Below are positions 17,069 to 26,514 of a DNA stretch of 64,000 nt, piece after piece. Source of the stretch: Rahnella variigena (lineage in GTDB: Bacteria; Pseudomonadota; Gammaproteobacteria; Enterobacterales; Enterobacteriaceae); contig NZ_NSDJ01000001.1 of assembly GCF_003610915.1 (NCBI RefSeq), positions 558,001 through 622,000 of the forward strand, given 5' to 3'. The translations under genes were made by a program, and so were the position numbers. The stretch's first letter is position 1. The number at the start of each line of letters is the position of its first letter. The notes beneath the pieces were generated by a model, which was not told where the DNA came from, searched no databases, and worked only from the letters and a program-made list of their open reading frames with translations.

Positions 17069-17665
17069 TTACGGGCGGCCTGCGCTGCCCGGTAACATGC
17101 GGCGCAGAATGCCGTCGCGGAGAACGTAATGGTGGAACAGTGCCGCCAGCGCATGCACGCCAGCAATGATGATCAGCGCCCAGGCAACGTTGTTGTGCAG
17201 CGAGCCAAAAGTTTTCGTCATCACGCTGTCGAAATTGAATACGTCAGGAATGGGGAATAAACCGAAGAAATAGAACGGCTCAGCCTGCGACCAGCGGAAT
17301 AAAAATCCCAAAATGATTTGCGCGACCAGCAATAAATAGAGCGCCAGATGCGTCAGGTGCGCGGCGGCTTTCATCAGCGTCGGCATGGCGACCGGTTGCT
17401 GTTTGCTGCGACCGGTGCTGACGGTAAACAGGCGCCACAAAAGACGCCCGGTGATAATCGCCGCCAGCAATATCCCGACCGAGATATGCACCGATTGCAG
17501 CCCTTTTCGCAGCGGCGTGCCACGCTCGAGGACTTCCCAGATATGCGCGCTGGCAAACAGGAAGATGACGGCCAGCGCCGTCAGCCAGTGCAGTAAAATA
17601 GTCAGCCCGTCATAGCGGCTGCGAAGAACCGGAGATGGCGTTGAAGTTGAGGTTAATCGTTGCAT
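17069..17665 (-). CDS. Cytochrome b561 family protein
   Basis: A 198-residue four-helix membrane b-type cytochrome that moves electrons from the quinone pool. Haem-ligand histidines sit in helix 1 (ILLHWLTALAV), helix 2 (LQSVHISVGILLA), helix 3 (LTHLALYLLLV) and helix 4 (IIAGVHALAALFHHYVLRDG). First gene of the operon with the TPR protein (31 bp gap) and the sigma/anti-sigma pair. The set suggests a response to oxidants at the membrane, as inferred from similar ECF-b561 neighbourhoods. Confidence 0.88.
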   Translation of the reverse strand: MQRLTSTSTPSPVLRSRYDGLTILLHWLTALAVIFLFASAHIWEVLERGTPLRKGLQSVHISVGILLAAIITGRLLWRLFTVSTGRSKQQPVAMPTLMKAAAHLTHLALYLLLVAQIILGFLFRWSQAEPFYFFGLFPIPDVFNFDSVMTKTFGSLHNNVAWALIIIAGVHALAALFHHYVLRDGILRRMLPGSAGRP

Positions 17666-17995
17666 AGAAACAGTGCCCGTCAGTGTTCGATATAAAGGTA
17701 AACACCTGAGGACCGGTTTCTATTCGGTATGAGAGAAAATAATTCTCGTCCGATATGTTTTAAATGATAAAAAACGCAGGAGAAAAGATACGTCAGAACG
17801 CCCAAAGATAGCCTATATATAAATCAGGGACGCGCAAACAGCGCCCTGCGGCGCACAATTTCCCTTTGGGCCGGTCACAAACCACGTTATTACGCGATAA
17901 AGTTTTGTTCTGAGTGGCCGATAATCCGTATTGGGCGCCTTACACGTCAACGGCTGCGCCATAATTTTGCATTTATTTCTTATGAGGTGCGGCAG
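17666..17995. other. Divergent regulatory region between cytochrome b561 operon and ycgR
   Basis: 330 bp without a gene. It contains the FliA promoter of ycgR near its right end and must contain the promoter of the sigma operon near its left end. No other strong element seen. Confidence 0.6.
17898..17924 (+). promoter_or_regulatory. FliA (sigma-28) promoter of ycgR
   Basis: TAAAGTTT, 11 bp, then GCCGATAA: an exact match to the flagellar class 3 consensus, about 70 bp before the ycgR start codon. Confidence 0.92.
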
Positions 17996-18742
17996 GTGAG
18001 CGAAGTATCTAAAGAGTCGTTTGCGAAGCGGAACACGCTGGCAATCTTGTCCGTTTTGCGTGACTTAAAGAAGAACCAGACGCTGGTTATGGTCAGCCAT
18101 TCCCGCGGGCAATTTATCAGCAAAATTCTGGACGTCGACGCTGACCACCACCAGTTTTTATTCGATCTCGGCAGCTCAGATTATGAAAATGGTCTGGCAA
18201 TGGACGCCGATACGCTGAATTTTGTGGCAGAACCGGCAGGCGCAAAGGTCGAATTTTCATGCAATAAAGTTCGTCAGGTGGCATACGAAGGTTTACCCAC
18301 TTTCACCTGTGATATCCCGCCCGTGTTGTATTCCATTCAGCGTCGTGAGTATTTCCGCGTGAATGTGCCGTGGCTGCCGGATTACCGTTGCAGCGGAAAA
18401 CTGCCGGATACCTCAGACTTTGCCTATCGCGTGAGGGATATTTCTCTTGGCGGGCTGGGGCTGGAGATTGACGGCATGACGCCGCCGGAAATCAGTTCAG
18501 GCGCAGTGCTGAAAGATTCCCTGATCGAACTGGCTGAGCTTGGGAAATTCAAAGTGGATTTGCAGTACATCGGCGCGATGGCGCGTAAATCGGTGAGCAA
18601 TAAAGGTGAAACTGTCAGCAAACAGCGGCTGAGTTTTAAGTTTCCGAATTTATCGCCCGCGCAGGAACGCGACCTGCAACGGGCAATTTTCGAACTGGAA
18701 AAACAGCAACATATGAAAGCAAAACGTTTCCAGCACGATTAA
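17996..18742 (+). CDS. ycgR: Flagellar brake protein YcgR (PilZ, c-di-GMP receptor)
   Basis: Binds c-di-GMP and slows the flagellar motor. An N-terminal YcgR domain (about 1-105, with NTLAILSVLRDLKKNQTLV) is followed by a PilZ domain with the two nucleotide-binding elements RREYFR (RxxxR) and DISLGG (D/NxSxxG). I prefer the GTG at 17996, because AGG lies 8 nt upstream; an in-frame GTG at 17987 is the alternative. Length of about 248 residues is normal. The perfect FliA promoter ties it to the flagellar regulon even though no flagellar gene is in the window. Confidence 0.93.
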   Translation: MSEVSKESFAKRNTLAILSVLRDLKKNQTLVMVSHSRGQFISKILDVDADHHQFLFDLGSSDYENGLAMDADTLNFVAEPAGAKVEFSCNKVRQVAYEGLPTFTCDIPPVLYSIQRREYFRVNVPWLPDYRCSGKLPDTSDFAYRVRDISLGGLGLEIDGMTPPEISSGAVLKDSLIELAELGKFKVDLQYIGAMARKSVSNKGETVSKQRLSFKFPNLSPAQERDLQRAIFELEKQQHMKAKRFQHD

Positions 18743-18745
18743 GGT

Positions 18746-19504
18746 TTAGATAAACATACCGCCTGAAGCCTCGACGCGCTGGGCGGTCATCCAGCCAGCT
18801 TCATCGCTCAGCATCATCGCCACCATCCCGCCAATATCATCCGGCAAACCGGCGCGTCCCAGTGCGGTATTGGCTGAGACAATTTTGTTCACTTCCGGAT
18901 TATCGCGCACCATACCGCCGCTGAAATCCGTTTCGATCGCGCCAGGTGCCAGCACGTTAGCGGTAATGCCACGGGCGCCCAGTTCTTTGGCCTGATAGCG
19001 GGTCAGCACTTCAATCGCACCTTTCATGATGGCGTAAGCCGAAGAGCCCGGCAGAGCGAAACGAGCCAGTCCGCTGGAAACATTCAGAATGCGGCCACCG
19101 TCTGCCATCAGCGGCAGCAGTTTCTGCGTCAGGAAAAATGGCCCTTTCAGGTGGACGTTCATCATCAGGTCAAACTGTTCTTCAGTGGTATCAGCAAAAG
19201 ACTCATGCAAACCCACACCGGCATTGTTCACCAGAAAATCAAAAGTGTCGCGCTGCCAGATTTGTAGCAGCTGAGTTTTTACCTGCGCCACAAAAGTGTC
19301 AAAGCTGCCGGACGCGCCGGTATCCAGCTTTAACGCCACCGCTTTTCCGCCCTGTGCTTCAACTGATTGCACCACCGCCTGCGCCGCATCCGCCTGGCTG
19401 TGGTAAGTCAGAATGATATCAACATTGTTTTTTGCCAGCTTTTCAATGGCATTCTTGCCTAATCCACGGCTTCCGCCGGTCACAATAGCGATTTTACGGT
19501 TCAT
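18746..19504 (-). CDS. Short-chain dehydrogenase/reductase
   Basis: Classical SDR of 252 residues: nucleotide-binding TGGSRGLG at 9-16, NNAG at about 93-96, the catalytic Ser (NVSSG) and Y-x3-K (SAYAIMKG). The C-terminal end MLSDEAGWMTAQRVEASGGMFI is typical of NAD(P)H-dependent oxidoreductases of the FabG-like group. Substrate unknown. It faces a LysR regulator across 84 bp, which may control it. Confidence 0.88.
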   Translation of the reverse strand: MNRKIAIVTGGSRGLGKNAIEKLAKNNVDIILTYHSQADAAQAVVQSVEAQGGKAVALKLDTGASGSFDTFVAQVKTQLLQIWQRDTFDFLVNNAGVGLHESFADTTEEQFDLMMNVHLKGPFFLTQKLLPLMADGGRILNVSSGLARFALPGSSAYAIMKGAIEVLTRYQAKELGARGITANVLAPGAIETDFSGGMVRDNPEVNKIVSANTALGRAGLPDDIGGMVAMMLSDEAGWMTAQRVEASGGMFI

Positions 19505-19588
19505 TTTGGGCCTCTTTGGATTTTTGTCACTGATACATCGGTTGAAACATAGCCTATTGGATTACCTGAGTGCGATAAATGGTTCATA

Positions 19589-20530
19589 ATGAGTTTCACT
19601 GTCTCAATACCAACAACAATCGGGCAAGATGTGGATAAAATTCAATCAATGCAGGTCTTCGTTCGCGTGGCGGAGCTGAGTAATTTTACCCGTGCAGCAG
19701 AAAGTCTCGGTTTGCCAAAAGGCAGTGTCTCGCGCCTCGTCCAGCAACTTGAAACGCGGATGTCGGCACGCCTGCTGCACCGTTCCACGCGCCGCGTGCA
19801 GCTGACGCAGGACGGGCAGGTGTTTTATCAGCGCTGTAAAGAGCTGCTCGCCAACATGGAGGAACTGGAGTCGATGTTTCAGTCGAATCCGGCCAGCGTC
19901 AGCGGGCGTTTACGGGTTGATATGACCACCGGCATGGCGACCAATCTGGTGCTGCCGCGCCTGGCAGAATTCCTCAACCGTTATCCTGCGCTGGAAATTG
20001 AGCTGAGCTGTACCGATCATCGCGTGGACGTGGTGCGAGAAGGGTTCGATTGCGTGATCCGCACCGGCACGCTGAAGGATTCCGGCCTGATTGCCCGCCC
20101 GCTCGGGCAGCTCAGCGTGGTGAACTGCGCCAGCCCCGGCTACCTGCGCCGCTACGGTACGCCGGATCATCCTGACCAGCTGGCGCAGCACGCGATGGTA
20201 CATTACGAACAAATTCTCGGCAGCCATACGTCCGCCTTTGAATATCTCGACGGTAAGCAGGTGAAAACCGTTAAAAGCGGCGGCGCAGTGACGGTCAACA
20301 GCACTGAAACTTACGTCTCTGCCTGTCTGGCCGGATTGGGCATTATTCAGGCGCCGTTGCTGGGCGTGCGTGACGCGCTGGCAAGCGGTCAGCTGGTGAG
20401 TATTTTGCCGCAGTTCCGTGCCCCGCCAATGCCGGTGACGCTGGTTTATCCGCACCGCCTGAACCTTTCCCGCCGCGTGAAAGTGTTTATGGACTGGCTG
20501 ACCGACATTACTCAAACGTTCATTGCCTGA
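19589..20530 (+). CDS. yhjC: LysR-family regulator, YhjC-like by position
   Basis: A 313-residue LysR protein: winged helix-turn-helix at about 16-75 (MQVFVRVAELSNFTRAAESLGLPKGSVSRLV) and a periplasmic-binding-like effector domain from about 103. The conserved part begins at DKIQSM, so a GTG at 19631 is a plausible alternative start. It is divergent from the SDR gene and directly precedes yhjD and yhjE, the order of yhjC-yhjD-yhjE in E. coli, which supports the orthologue name. Regulated genes are unknown; the SDR is the best candidate. Confidence 0.8.
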   Translation: MSFTVSIPTTIGQDVDKIQSMQVFVRVAELSNFTRAAESLGLPKGSVSRLVQQLETRMSARLLHRSTRRVQLTQDGQVFYQRCKELLANMEELESMFQSNPASVSGRLRVDMTTGMATNLVLPRLAEFLNRYPALEIELSCTDHRVDVVREGFDCVIRTGTLKDSGLIARPLGQLSVVNCASPGYLRRYGTPDHPDQLAQHAMVHYEQILGSHTSAFEYLDGKQVKTVKSGGAVTVNSTETYVSACLAGLGIIQAPLLGVRDALASGQLVSILPQFRAPPMPVTLVYPHRLNLSRRVKVFMDWLTDITQTFIA

Positions 20531-20614
20531 CCGCTTAAACCGCCGCGACTTAGTCCCGGCGGCTCAGGCGTCTATACTTAAAGCCGGATGCACTTTTAAG
20601 GACAACATGGATCA

Positions 20615-21739
20615 ATGCCCATCATTTCTAAACAAGAACCTGATACACAGGAAAAACCCGAGCCGCTGATTAATATCAAAACCGGTAATTCTACGGTGGA
20701 TAAAAACATCGGCAGATTTTCACGACTGGTAGAACACGTTCAGTCATGGGGCTGGGTCGCCCACCTGCTGCGCGCTACCGAGCGCTTTAATGACCGTCTT
20801 GGCAGCCAGTTTGGCGCGGCTATTACCTATTTTTCGTTTCTGTCGCTGATCCCGATCCTGATGGTGTCCTTCGCCGCCGTCGGTTTTGTGCTGGCCTCAA
20901 ATCCCGATTTGCTGGCGGAACTGATCAATAAAATCGTCAACAGCATCAGCGACCCGAATCTGGCGAACACCCTGAAAAGTACGGTGAATACCGCCATCCA
21001 GCAGCGTACCGCCGTGGGGTTATCCGGTTTGCTGATTGCGCTCTATTCCGGTATCAGCTGGATGGGGAATTTGCGCGAGGCGATCCGCGCACAATCGCGC
21101 GATGTCTGGGAACGTAATCCGCAGGATCAGGAAAAGATTTACCGCCGCTACATCCGCGACTTTATTTCACTGACCGGGCTGGTGCTGGCGCTGATTATCA
21201 CGCTGTCGCTGACGTCGATTGCCGGTGCCGCGCAAAAAACCATCGTCGATGCGCTGGGTCTTGGCGGCATTGACTGGCTGCGTCCGGTGATGACCAGCAT
21301 CACGCTGGTGATTTCCATTGCCGCCAACTATCTGCTGTTCCTGTGGATTTTCTGGATGCTGCCGCGCCACAAGCCACGTAAAAAAGCGCTGCTGCGCGGG
21401 ACGTTGCTGGCGGCGGTGGGCTTTGAGGTGATCAAATTCGTGATGACCATGACGCTGCCGAAACTGGCGACGTCGCCTTCTGGCGCGGCGTTCGGTTCGG
21501 TGATCGGGCTGATGGCTTTCTTCTATTTCTTCGCCCGTCTGACGTTATTTGTGGCGGCGTGGATAGCGACTGCAAAATACAAAGATGATCCGAAAATGCC
21601 GGATCACCGTCAGAATGCAGGCAAAAATGAGAAAAACGCCACGGAAAACGACAGTGAATACACGCCGGACAATCTCATCGTGCCAGATGAAATGCATATA
21701 TCAGCAATTAATTCTGATAATGAGATTAAAAAGCAGTGA
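20615..21739 (+). CDS. yhjD: YhjD, YihY/BrkB-family inner-membrane protein
   Basis: A 374-residue membrane protein with five to six helices: AAITYFSFLSLIPILMVSFAAVGFV, GLSGLLIALYSGISWMGNLREAI, DFISLTGLVLALIITLSL, SITLVISIAANYLLFLWIF and FGSVIGLMAFFYFFARLTLFVAAW. These are typical of the YihY/virulence factor BrkB family, and position next to yhjE identifies YhjD. In E. coli, suppressor mutations in yhjD allow growth with minimal LPS, so a lipid transport role has been suggested; the biochemical function is not settled. Polar N- and C-terminal tails are cytoplasmic. Confidence 0.88.
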   Translation: MPIISKQEPDTQEKPEPLINIKTGNSTVDKNIGRFSRLVEHVQSWGWVAHLLRATERFNDRLGSQFGAAITYFSFLSLIPILMVSFAAVGFVLASNPDLLAELINKIVNSISDPNLANTLKSTVNTAIQQRTAVGLSGLLIALYSGISWMGNLREAIRAQSRDVWERNPQDQEKIYRRYIRDFISLTGLVLALIITLSLTSIAGAAQKTIVDALGLGGIDWLRPVMTSITLVISIAANYLLFLWIFWMLPRHKPRKKALLRGTLLAAVGFEVIKFVMTMTLPKLATSPSGAAFGSVIGLMAFFYFFARLTLFVAAWIATAKYKDDPKMPDHRQNAGKNEKNATENDSEYTPDNLIVPDEMHISAINSDNEIKKQ

Positions 21740-21780
21740 ATAATGCCAAATCAGGCATTGCACTGCGCTGAAAACCAGAA

Positions 21781-21828
21781 TAACTGACTGAGAGCCGTAC
21801 TTTTATTTCGCGGTTTTGCAGTCAGTTA
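21781..21828. other. Inverted repeat downstream of yhjD
   Basis: TAACTGACTG (21781-21790) and CAGTCAGTTA (21819-21828) form a perfect 10-bp stem with a 28-nt loop in the 287-bp gap before yhjE. Without a T-run after it, it may be an mRNA-end structure or part of the yhjE promoter region. Confidence 0.45.
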
Positions 21829-22026
21829 CTCTGCCTTTTAACCATTCGCCAAACTTATGAATGGTGAAATCTCGCCCTGATAAAACATTCCCCCGATCCG
21901 GCTTTAAACGCCTTTTTTCAGCGCCTCCGCTGCGTTGAAATACCGCCCTGCTCTGCATAAGATGCCTTTTCGATATACATTTATTTACATTAGATCCCTC
22001 CCACTCATTACAAATAAGAAACACTT

Positions 22027-23349
22027 ATGCAAGCCACTATCACTCCAGAATTAGAAGCTGACGCCAACCTGGTGAGTCAGAACTCCCGCGGCAAAGTTAT
22101 CGTGGCATCGCTAATCGGTACGGCCATTGAATTCTTCGACTTTTATATCTACGCCACTGCCGCGGTAATTGTATTCCCGCACATTTTCTTCCCGCAGGGT
22201 GATCCGACAGCGGCCACACTTCAGTCGCTCGCCACCTTCGCCATCGCCTTTATTGCACGTCCGATTGGCTCGGCACTGTTCGGTCACTTCGGCGACCGCG
22301 TCGGGCGTAAAGTCACCCTTGTGGCATCTTTGCTGACCATGGGCGTGTCCACCGTGGTGATCGGCCTGCTGCCGACCTACGCGACAATTGGCGTCTTCGC
22401 ACCGTTGCTGCTGGCGCTGGCGCGCTTTGGTCAGGGTCTGGGACTGGGCGGTGAATGGGGCGGCGCAGCGCTGCTGGCCACCGAGAATGCGCCCGCGAAG
22501 AAACGTGCCCTGTACGGTTCTTTCCCGCAGCTTGGCGCGCCGATCGGCTTCTTCTTCGCCAACGGCATGTTCCTGCTGCTGTCGTGGCTGCTGACCGATG
22601 AACAGTTCATTTCCTGGGGCTGGCGTGTGCCGTTCCTGCTGTCTGCGGTGCTGGTGATTGTCGGCCTGTATGTGCGTGTTTCCCTGCACGAAACGCCGGT
22701 GTTCGCCAAAATCGCCAAAGCCGGTAAACAGGTGAAAGTGCCCATCGGTACGCTGTTCACCAAATACAAAAAAGCGACGCTGCTCGGCACGTTCATCATG
22801 GTCGCGACTTACACGCTGTTCTACATCATGACCGTGTATTCACTGGGTTACGGCACGGCGGCAAAGCCGGTCGGACTGGGCATTCCGCGCAATGAATTTC
22901 TGCTGATGCTAATGATTGGCGTGATCGGCTTCGGCGTGATGGTGCCGGTTGCCGGTCAGCTGGCGGATAAGTTTGGCCGTCGCAAAACCATGATTTGCAT
23001 TACGCTGCTGATGATCGTCTTCGCCCTGTGCTTCCCGACCATTCTGGGTGCCGGTTCACAGGCGCTGGTGATGGTATTCCTGCTGTGCGGATTTATGGTG
23101 ATGGGACTGACCTTCGGTCCGATGGGCGCACTGCTGCCGGAACTTTTCCCGACAGAAGTTCGTTATACCGGCGCATCCTTCTCCTATAATGTGTCTTCGA
23201 TACTGGGTGCGTCCGTCGCGCCGTATATCGCCACCTGGCTGGCAACTCATTACGGGTTGTTCTACGTGGGCGTGTATCTGGCCTCGATGGCAACGCTGAC
23301 ACTGATCGCGCTGCTGTTGTCCAAAGAAACCGCCCATCAGTCACTGTAA
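22027..23349 (+). CDS. yhjE: YhjE, MFS metabolite:proton symporter
   Basis: A 440-residue, 12-helix transporter of the metabolite:H+ symporter branch (ShiA/ProP/KgtP type): GTAIEFFDFYIYATAAVIVFP in helix 1, GHFGDRVGRK (motif A) and ARFGQGLGLGGEWGGAALLATEN in helix 4-5. Synteny (yhjD-yhjE) and length match E. coli YhjE. Substrate is not established; an organic acid is likely from the family. Confidence 0.9.
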   Translation: MQATITPELEADANLVSQNSRGKVIVASLIGTAIEFFDFYIYATAAVIVFPHIFFPQGDPTAATLQSLATFAIAFIARPIGSALFGHFGDRVGRKVTLVASLLTMGVSTVVIGLLPTYATIGVFAPLLLALARFGQGLGLGGEWGGAALLATENAPAKKRALYGSFPQLGAPIGFFFANGMFLLLSWLLTDEQFISWGWRVPFLLSAVLVIVGLYVRVSLHETPVFAKIAKAGKQVKVPIGTLFTKYKKATLLGTFIMVATYTLFYIMTVYSLGYGTAAKPVGLGIPRNEFLLMLMIGVIGFGVMVPVAGQLADKFGRRKTMICITLLMIVFALCFPTILGAGSQALVMVFLLCGFMVMGLTFGPMGALLPELFPTEVRYTGASFSYNVSSILGASVAPYIATWLATHYGLFYVGVYLASMATLTLIALLLSKETAHQSL

Positions 23350-23407
23350 CTGACCCGACACCGTGCCCGGTATGCGCCCGGCACGGTGCCTTCAGCGAAG
23401 GTTCCTT

Positions 23408-24175
23408 ATGCGCTTACGACGTTTTATCCTGCCTGTTCTGATCTTGCTTATCGTTATTGCTGCGGCCTTTTGGTATTTCTGGCCTCATACCTCCAATCCC
23501 AACGCCCTGTGGAACATCATCAGTAAGAAATGCGTGCCGAATCAGCAAAGCACAGGCAAACCTGAGCCCTGCGCACAGGTCGATGAACCACAAGGTTTTG
23601 TGGTGCTGAAAGATCTGAACGGCCCGCTGCAATATCTGCTGATGCCCACCGCGCGGATCACCGGTATGGAAAGCCCGGCTTTACTTGAACCAGCAACGCC
23701 GAACTTTTTCAGTCAGGCATGGAATGCGCGGCATTTTATGGCGGATAAATACGGTAAACCGATCGATGACAGCAATGTCTCGCTGGCGATTAACTCGCAG
23801 TATGGCCGATCGCAGAATCAGCTGCATATCCACATTTCCTGCCTTCTGCCACAGGTGAAAACCACGCTGAGCAAAGATGGCGCGCAGATGGGATATAACT
23901 GGCAAGAGCTGCCGGATAAGCTGCTCGGACATACCTATCTGGCGCGCAAAGTGACACAGGCTGAACTGAATGAAAAAGGTGCTTTCCGGCTTCTGGCCGA
24001 AGGCGTGCCGGAAGCGGATAAAAAGATGGGGCATTTCGGCATGGCAATGGTCAGTCTGCCGGGCGGCGATTTCCTGCTGCTCGCCAGTGAGCGTGACTTA
24101 CTGAAACTCAATAACGCCTCGACCGAGGAGATCCAGGACCACAAATGTGCGGTACTGGATCCGGTGCCTCAGTGA
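23408..24175 (+). CDS. cdh: CDP-diacylglycerol pyrophosphatase
   Basis: Hydrolyses CDP-diacylglycerol to phosphatidate and CMP at the inner membrane. The 255-residue product has one N-terminal membrane anchor (RRFILPVLILLIVIAAAFWYF) and the HIT-like catalytic motif QNQLHIHISC. SLAINSQYGRSQ and ITGMESPALL are family blocks. Start is the ATG at 23408, with AAGG 6 nt upstream; the frame open to 23363 is not needed. It follows yhjE by 58 bp, so read-through is possible. In E. coli cdh is elsewhere, so this placement is lineage-specific. Confidence 0.93.
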   Translation: MRLRRFILPVLILLIVIAAAFWYFWPHTSNPNALWNIISKKCVPNQQSTGKPEPCAQVDEPQGFVVLKDLNGPLQYLLMPTARITGMESPALLEPATPNFFSQAWNARHFMADKYGKPIDDSNVSLAINSQYGRSQNQLHIHISCLLPQVKTTLSKDGAQMGYNWQELPDKLLGHTYLARKVTQAELNEKGAFRLLAEGVPEADKKMGHFGMAMVSLPGGDFLLLASERDLLKLNNASTEEIQDHKCAVLDPVPQ

Positions 24176-24200
24176 TGCAGATGCCGGAAGGCGCGCATGG

Positions 24201-24237
24201 TTAACTCCTTCACCTTTTCACAAGGGGGAGGAGTTAA
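24201..24237. terminator. Inverted repeat between cdh and yhjG
   Basis: TTAACTCCT (24201-24209) pairs with AGGAGTTAA (24229-24237). The gap lies between two convergent genes, so a shared terminator is likely. The CTCC...GGGGGAGG character resembles the REPIN at 29.0 kb. Confidence 0.55.
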
Positions 24238-24247
24238 TCCAACACGA

Positions 24248-26302
24248 TTACTTCTCTTTCATCTGCTGCAATATCGGGCCGCACTGATTTTCTTCATTAT
24301 CGCTTGGAGAAATCAGGGCGAGTAATGCCGCGGCGGGAGCCACCACTGCACCGAGCGCGACGGCGGCGGCACCACGGGCAATCAGCGGACCCGGTTTCAC
24401 GCCGGCATCCGGATTTTTGTAAGTACCGCGAACGTACAACGGTGAACGTAAGGTCAGGATACGCACGCCCTTACTTTCAGGGTTGATCGACAAGTCCAGA
24501 CGCTCAGTCGCCATATTGGTGTTACCGGTGATGTTGATGACCGCGTTCTCGGTATCAAACACAAACAGCCGTGGCGTTACCAGCCCGCTCTTCACGTTGA
24601 CGTTGGCGGCCGCACAGTTGATGGCCACTTCGTCATCGCCAAACAGTTTGCTGACCACGTAGTTACCGACATTTAGCCCAGCCAGTTCCATCAGACCACG
24701 GCTAATCACGCCGTCGTTGATGAGGATTTTCATGTCGCCGTTGCTGGTGCCCAGAAGCGCCGCAACCGAATTGCCTGTACCGGTCAGCGTGGCGTCACCG
24801 TTCAGGTCGCCCAGGCTGCGCTCCATCGACTGCACGCTTGGCAGCAGCTGTTTCAGTTTCAGCTTACGCGCATGAATATCTGCACGCGCCTGCATTGGCG
24901 ATTTATCCCCTTCGAGGCGGATAGTGGAATTCAGGTTCCCGCCCGCGACGCCGAAGCGCAGCGGATCCAGCAAGATTTCACCGTCCGTCAGTTTCAGATG
25001 TGTGCTCAAATCACTCAGCGGCAGAGATTTGCCGTGCTCGATGCGTTTGGCGCTGAACTTCACATCAGCATCCATTACGCGCCAGCTCTTGGTATCAAAT
25101 TTCTCCACCGGCAGCACTTTATCGGCAGGCTGGCGGGTAGTTTCCCCACGTTTGGCCTTATCTTTGTTGGAATCCGCACCAATCAGCGGCGCCAGATCGG
25201 CAAAGCGCAGTTGTTTAGACACCACATCACCGGTCAGTTTTGGCCGTGGTTTGCTGGCCTGATAGGTCAGGGAACCGTGAATGTCGCTGTCGCCAATTTC
25301 ACCATTAAAGTTCTGATAACGGTAAATCGCGCCATTTTTGCCATGCAACGTCGCCGATAAATGCCCGTCAGTGGAATAAGGTGGCGTTTGCGGCAACAAC
25401 ACGCCGGTCAGACCGTACAAATCAGACAGCGTCTGGCCGGAGAATTTCAGGCGTAAATCCAGACCGCCGAGGTTCATCGCATCCTGCAAGGTCCCGGCCA
25501 CCGCTACCCGCGTGTTACCTGAACGTACATCGGCCTGTAACGGGAACAGCGCATCGGGGTCTTTCAGCGCCAGCATGCCACCGATTTTACCGCTACCAGA
25601 GAGCGATTCGCCGTTGTATTTACCGTCAACTTTCCAGCCGAAAACGTACGGCGGAGTTTTAGATTTCGACGCGTCTTTTTTATCGCCGACCACTTCGGTA
25701 AACGGCAGCGGTTTGCCCAGCGGATCAATAATAGCGCGGAAATCGGCTTTCATTTTCGCGTCTTTATAATCGATTTGTCCGCGGTCAAACACGATGTCAT
25801 TGAGGGTAAATGACCAGGCGGAAGGCGGCTGAGCCGGGTCTTTGGTGTCGCTGTTGGCAAGATTAAACGTCCAGTTATTTTTGCCATTATCGAGACGTAC
25901 CAGCGACGCATCCGGCTGTTTCAGCCAGATACGCGGAATAAGGACTTCTTTATGCAGCAGCGCGAGTGGCGCAATACTGGCGTCCACGCGGGCGAGTTTC
26001 ACCATCTGCGCGTCTTTTTCGCCAGTTTGCACATCAGAAGGGTTACCGAGCACGATATCTTCAGCATGAATGTGCGGCCACGGCACCCAAGCACGCCAGC
26101 CCGCCTCATCTTTCTGCCGCGACCAGTCCACCCCTAAATTGCCGCGAATGGCAAAAGTACGGTTCAGTTCAGCGCTGACCTTTTGATTAATGGTAGGTTT
26201 GAGGCGGTTCCAGTCGAAGGTCGCGATGAAAATCACGACAGCGATCAACAGAATCACAATGATGCCCACAACCCAGGAGATCACTTTACCTGTGCGCGTC
26301 AT
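24248..26302 (-). CDS. yhjG: AsmA-family protein YhjG
   Basis: A 684-residue AsmA-like protein. One N-terminal membrane helix (VISWVVGIIVILLIAVVIFIATFDWNRLKP region) is followed by a long, beta-rich periplasmic part, with a C-terminal AsmA domain (GRGLMELAGLNVGNYVVSKLFGDDE-type segment, here ISRGLMELAGLNVG) and a hydrophobic stretch near the end. AsmA-family proteins are thought to bridge the membranes and carry phospholipid. Length and position between yhjE and pdeH match E. coli YhjG. Confidence 0.9.
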   Translation of the reverse strand: MTRTGKVISWVVGIIVILLIAVVIFIATFDWNRLKPTINQKVSAELNRTFAIRGNLGVDWSRQKDEAGWRAWVPWPHIHAEDIVLGNPSDVQTGEKDAQMVKLARVDASIAPLALLHKEVLIPRIWLKQPDASLVRLDNGKNNWTFNLANSDTKDPAQPPSAWSFTLNDIVFDRGQIDYKDAKMKADFRAIIDPLGKPLPFTEVVGDKKDASKSKTPPYVFGWKVDGKYNGESLSGSGKIGGMLALKDPDALFPLQADVRSGNTRVAVAGTLQDAMNLGGLDLRLKFSGQTLSDLYGLTGVLLPQTPPYSTDGHLSATLHGKNGAIYRYQNFNGEIGDSDIHGSLTYQASKPRPKLTGDVVSKQLRFADLAPLIGADSNKDKAKRGETTRQPADKVLPVEKFDTKSWRVMDADVKFSAKRIEHGKSLPLSDLSTHLKLTDGEILLDPLRFGVAGGNLNSTIRLEGDKSPMQARADIHARKLKLKQLLPSVQSMERSLGDLNGDATLTGTGNSVAALLGTSNGDMKILINDGVISRGLMELAGLNVGNYVVSKLFGDDEVAINCAAANVNVKSGLVTPRLFVFDTENAVINITGNTNMATERLDLSINPESKGVRILTLRSPLYVRGTYKNPDAGVKPGPLIARGAAAVALGAVVAPAAALLALISPSDNEENQCGPILQQMKEK

Positions 26303-26451
26303 AAAGCTGTTCCTTTCAGACAGTTAACGAATCCCAGTGTTTAACCATAGTTGAATTTGTCGCAATTTGCCGGAACCGGCGTGTGAAAAAGAAGAAAAAC
26401 GAGGCAGGAGATGTAACTTTAAAAGCATTTAAATCAACAGAATAACAATGA

Positions 26452-26511
26452 ATCACACCACCTCTACGCACCGGGCAATTTGAGACTTCGCCTCAGCGGG
26501 TAAGGTGTGAT
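26452..26511. terminator. Branched inverted repeat downstream of pdeH
   Basis: ATCACACC (26452-26459) pairs with GGTGTGAT (26504-26511) and encloses a smaller hairpin (TGAG/CTCA, 26481-26495). It starts right at the pdeH stop, so it probably ends or protects that transcript; no T-run is seen. Confidence 0.5.
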
Positions 26512-26514
26512 CCA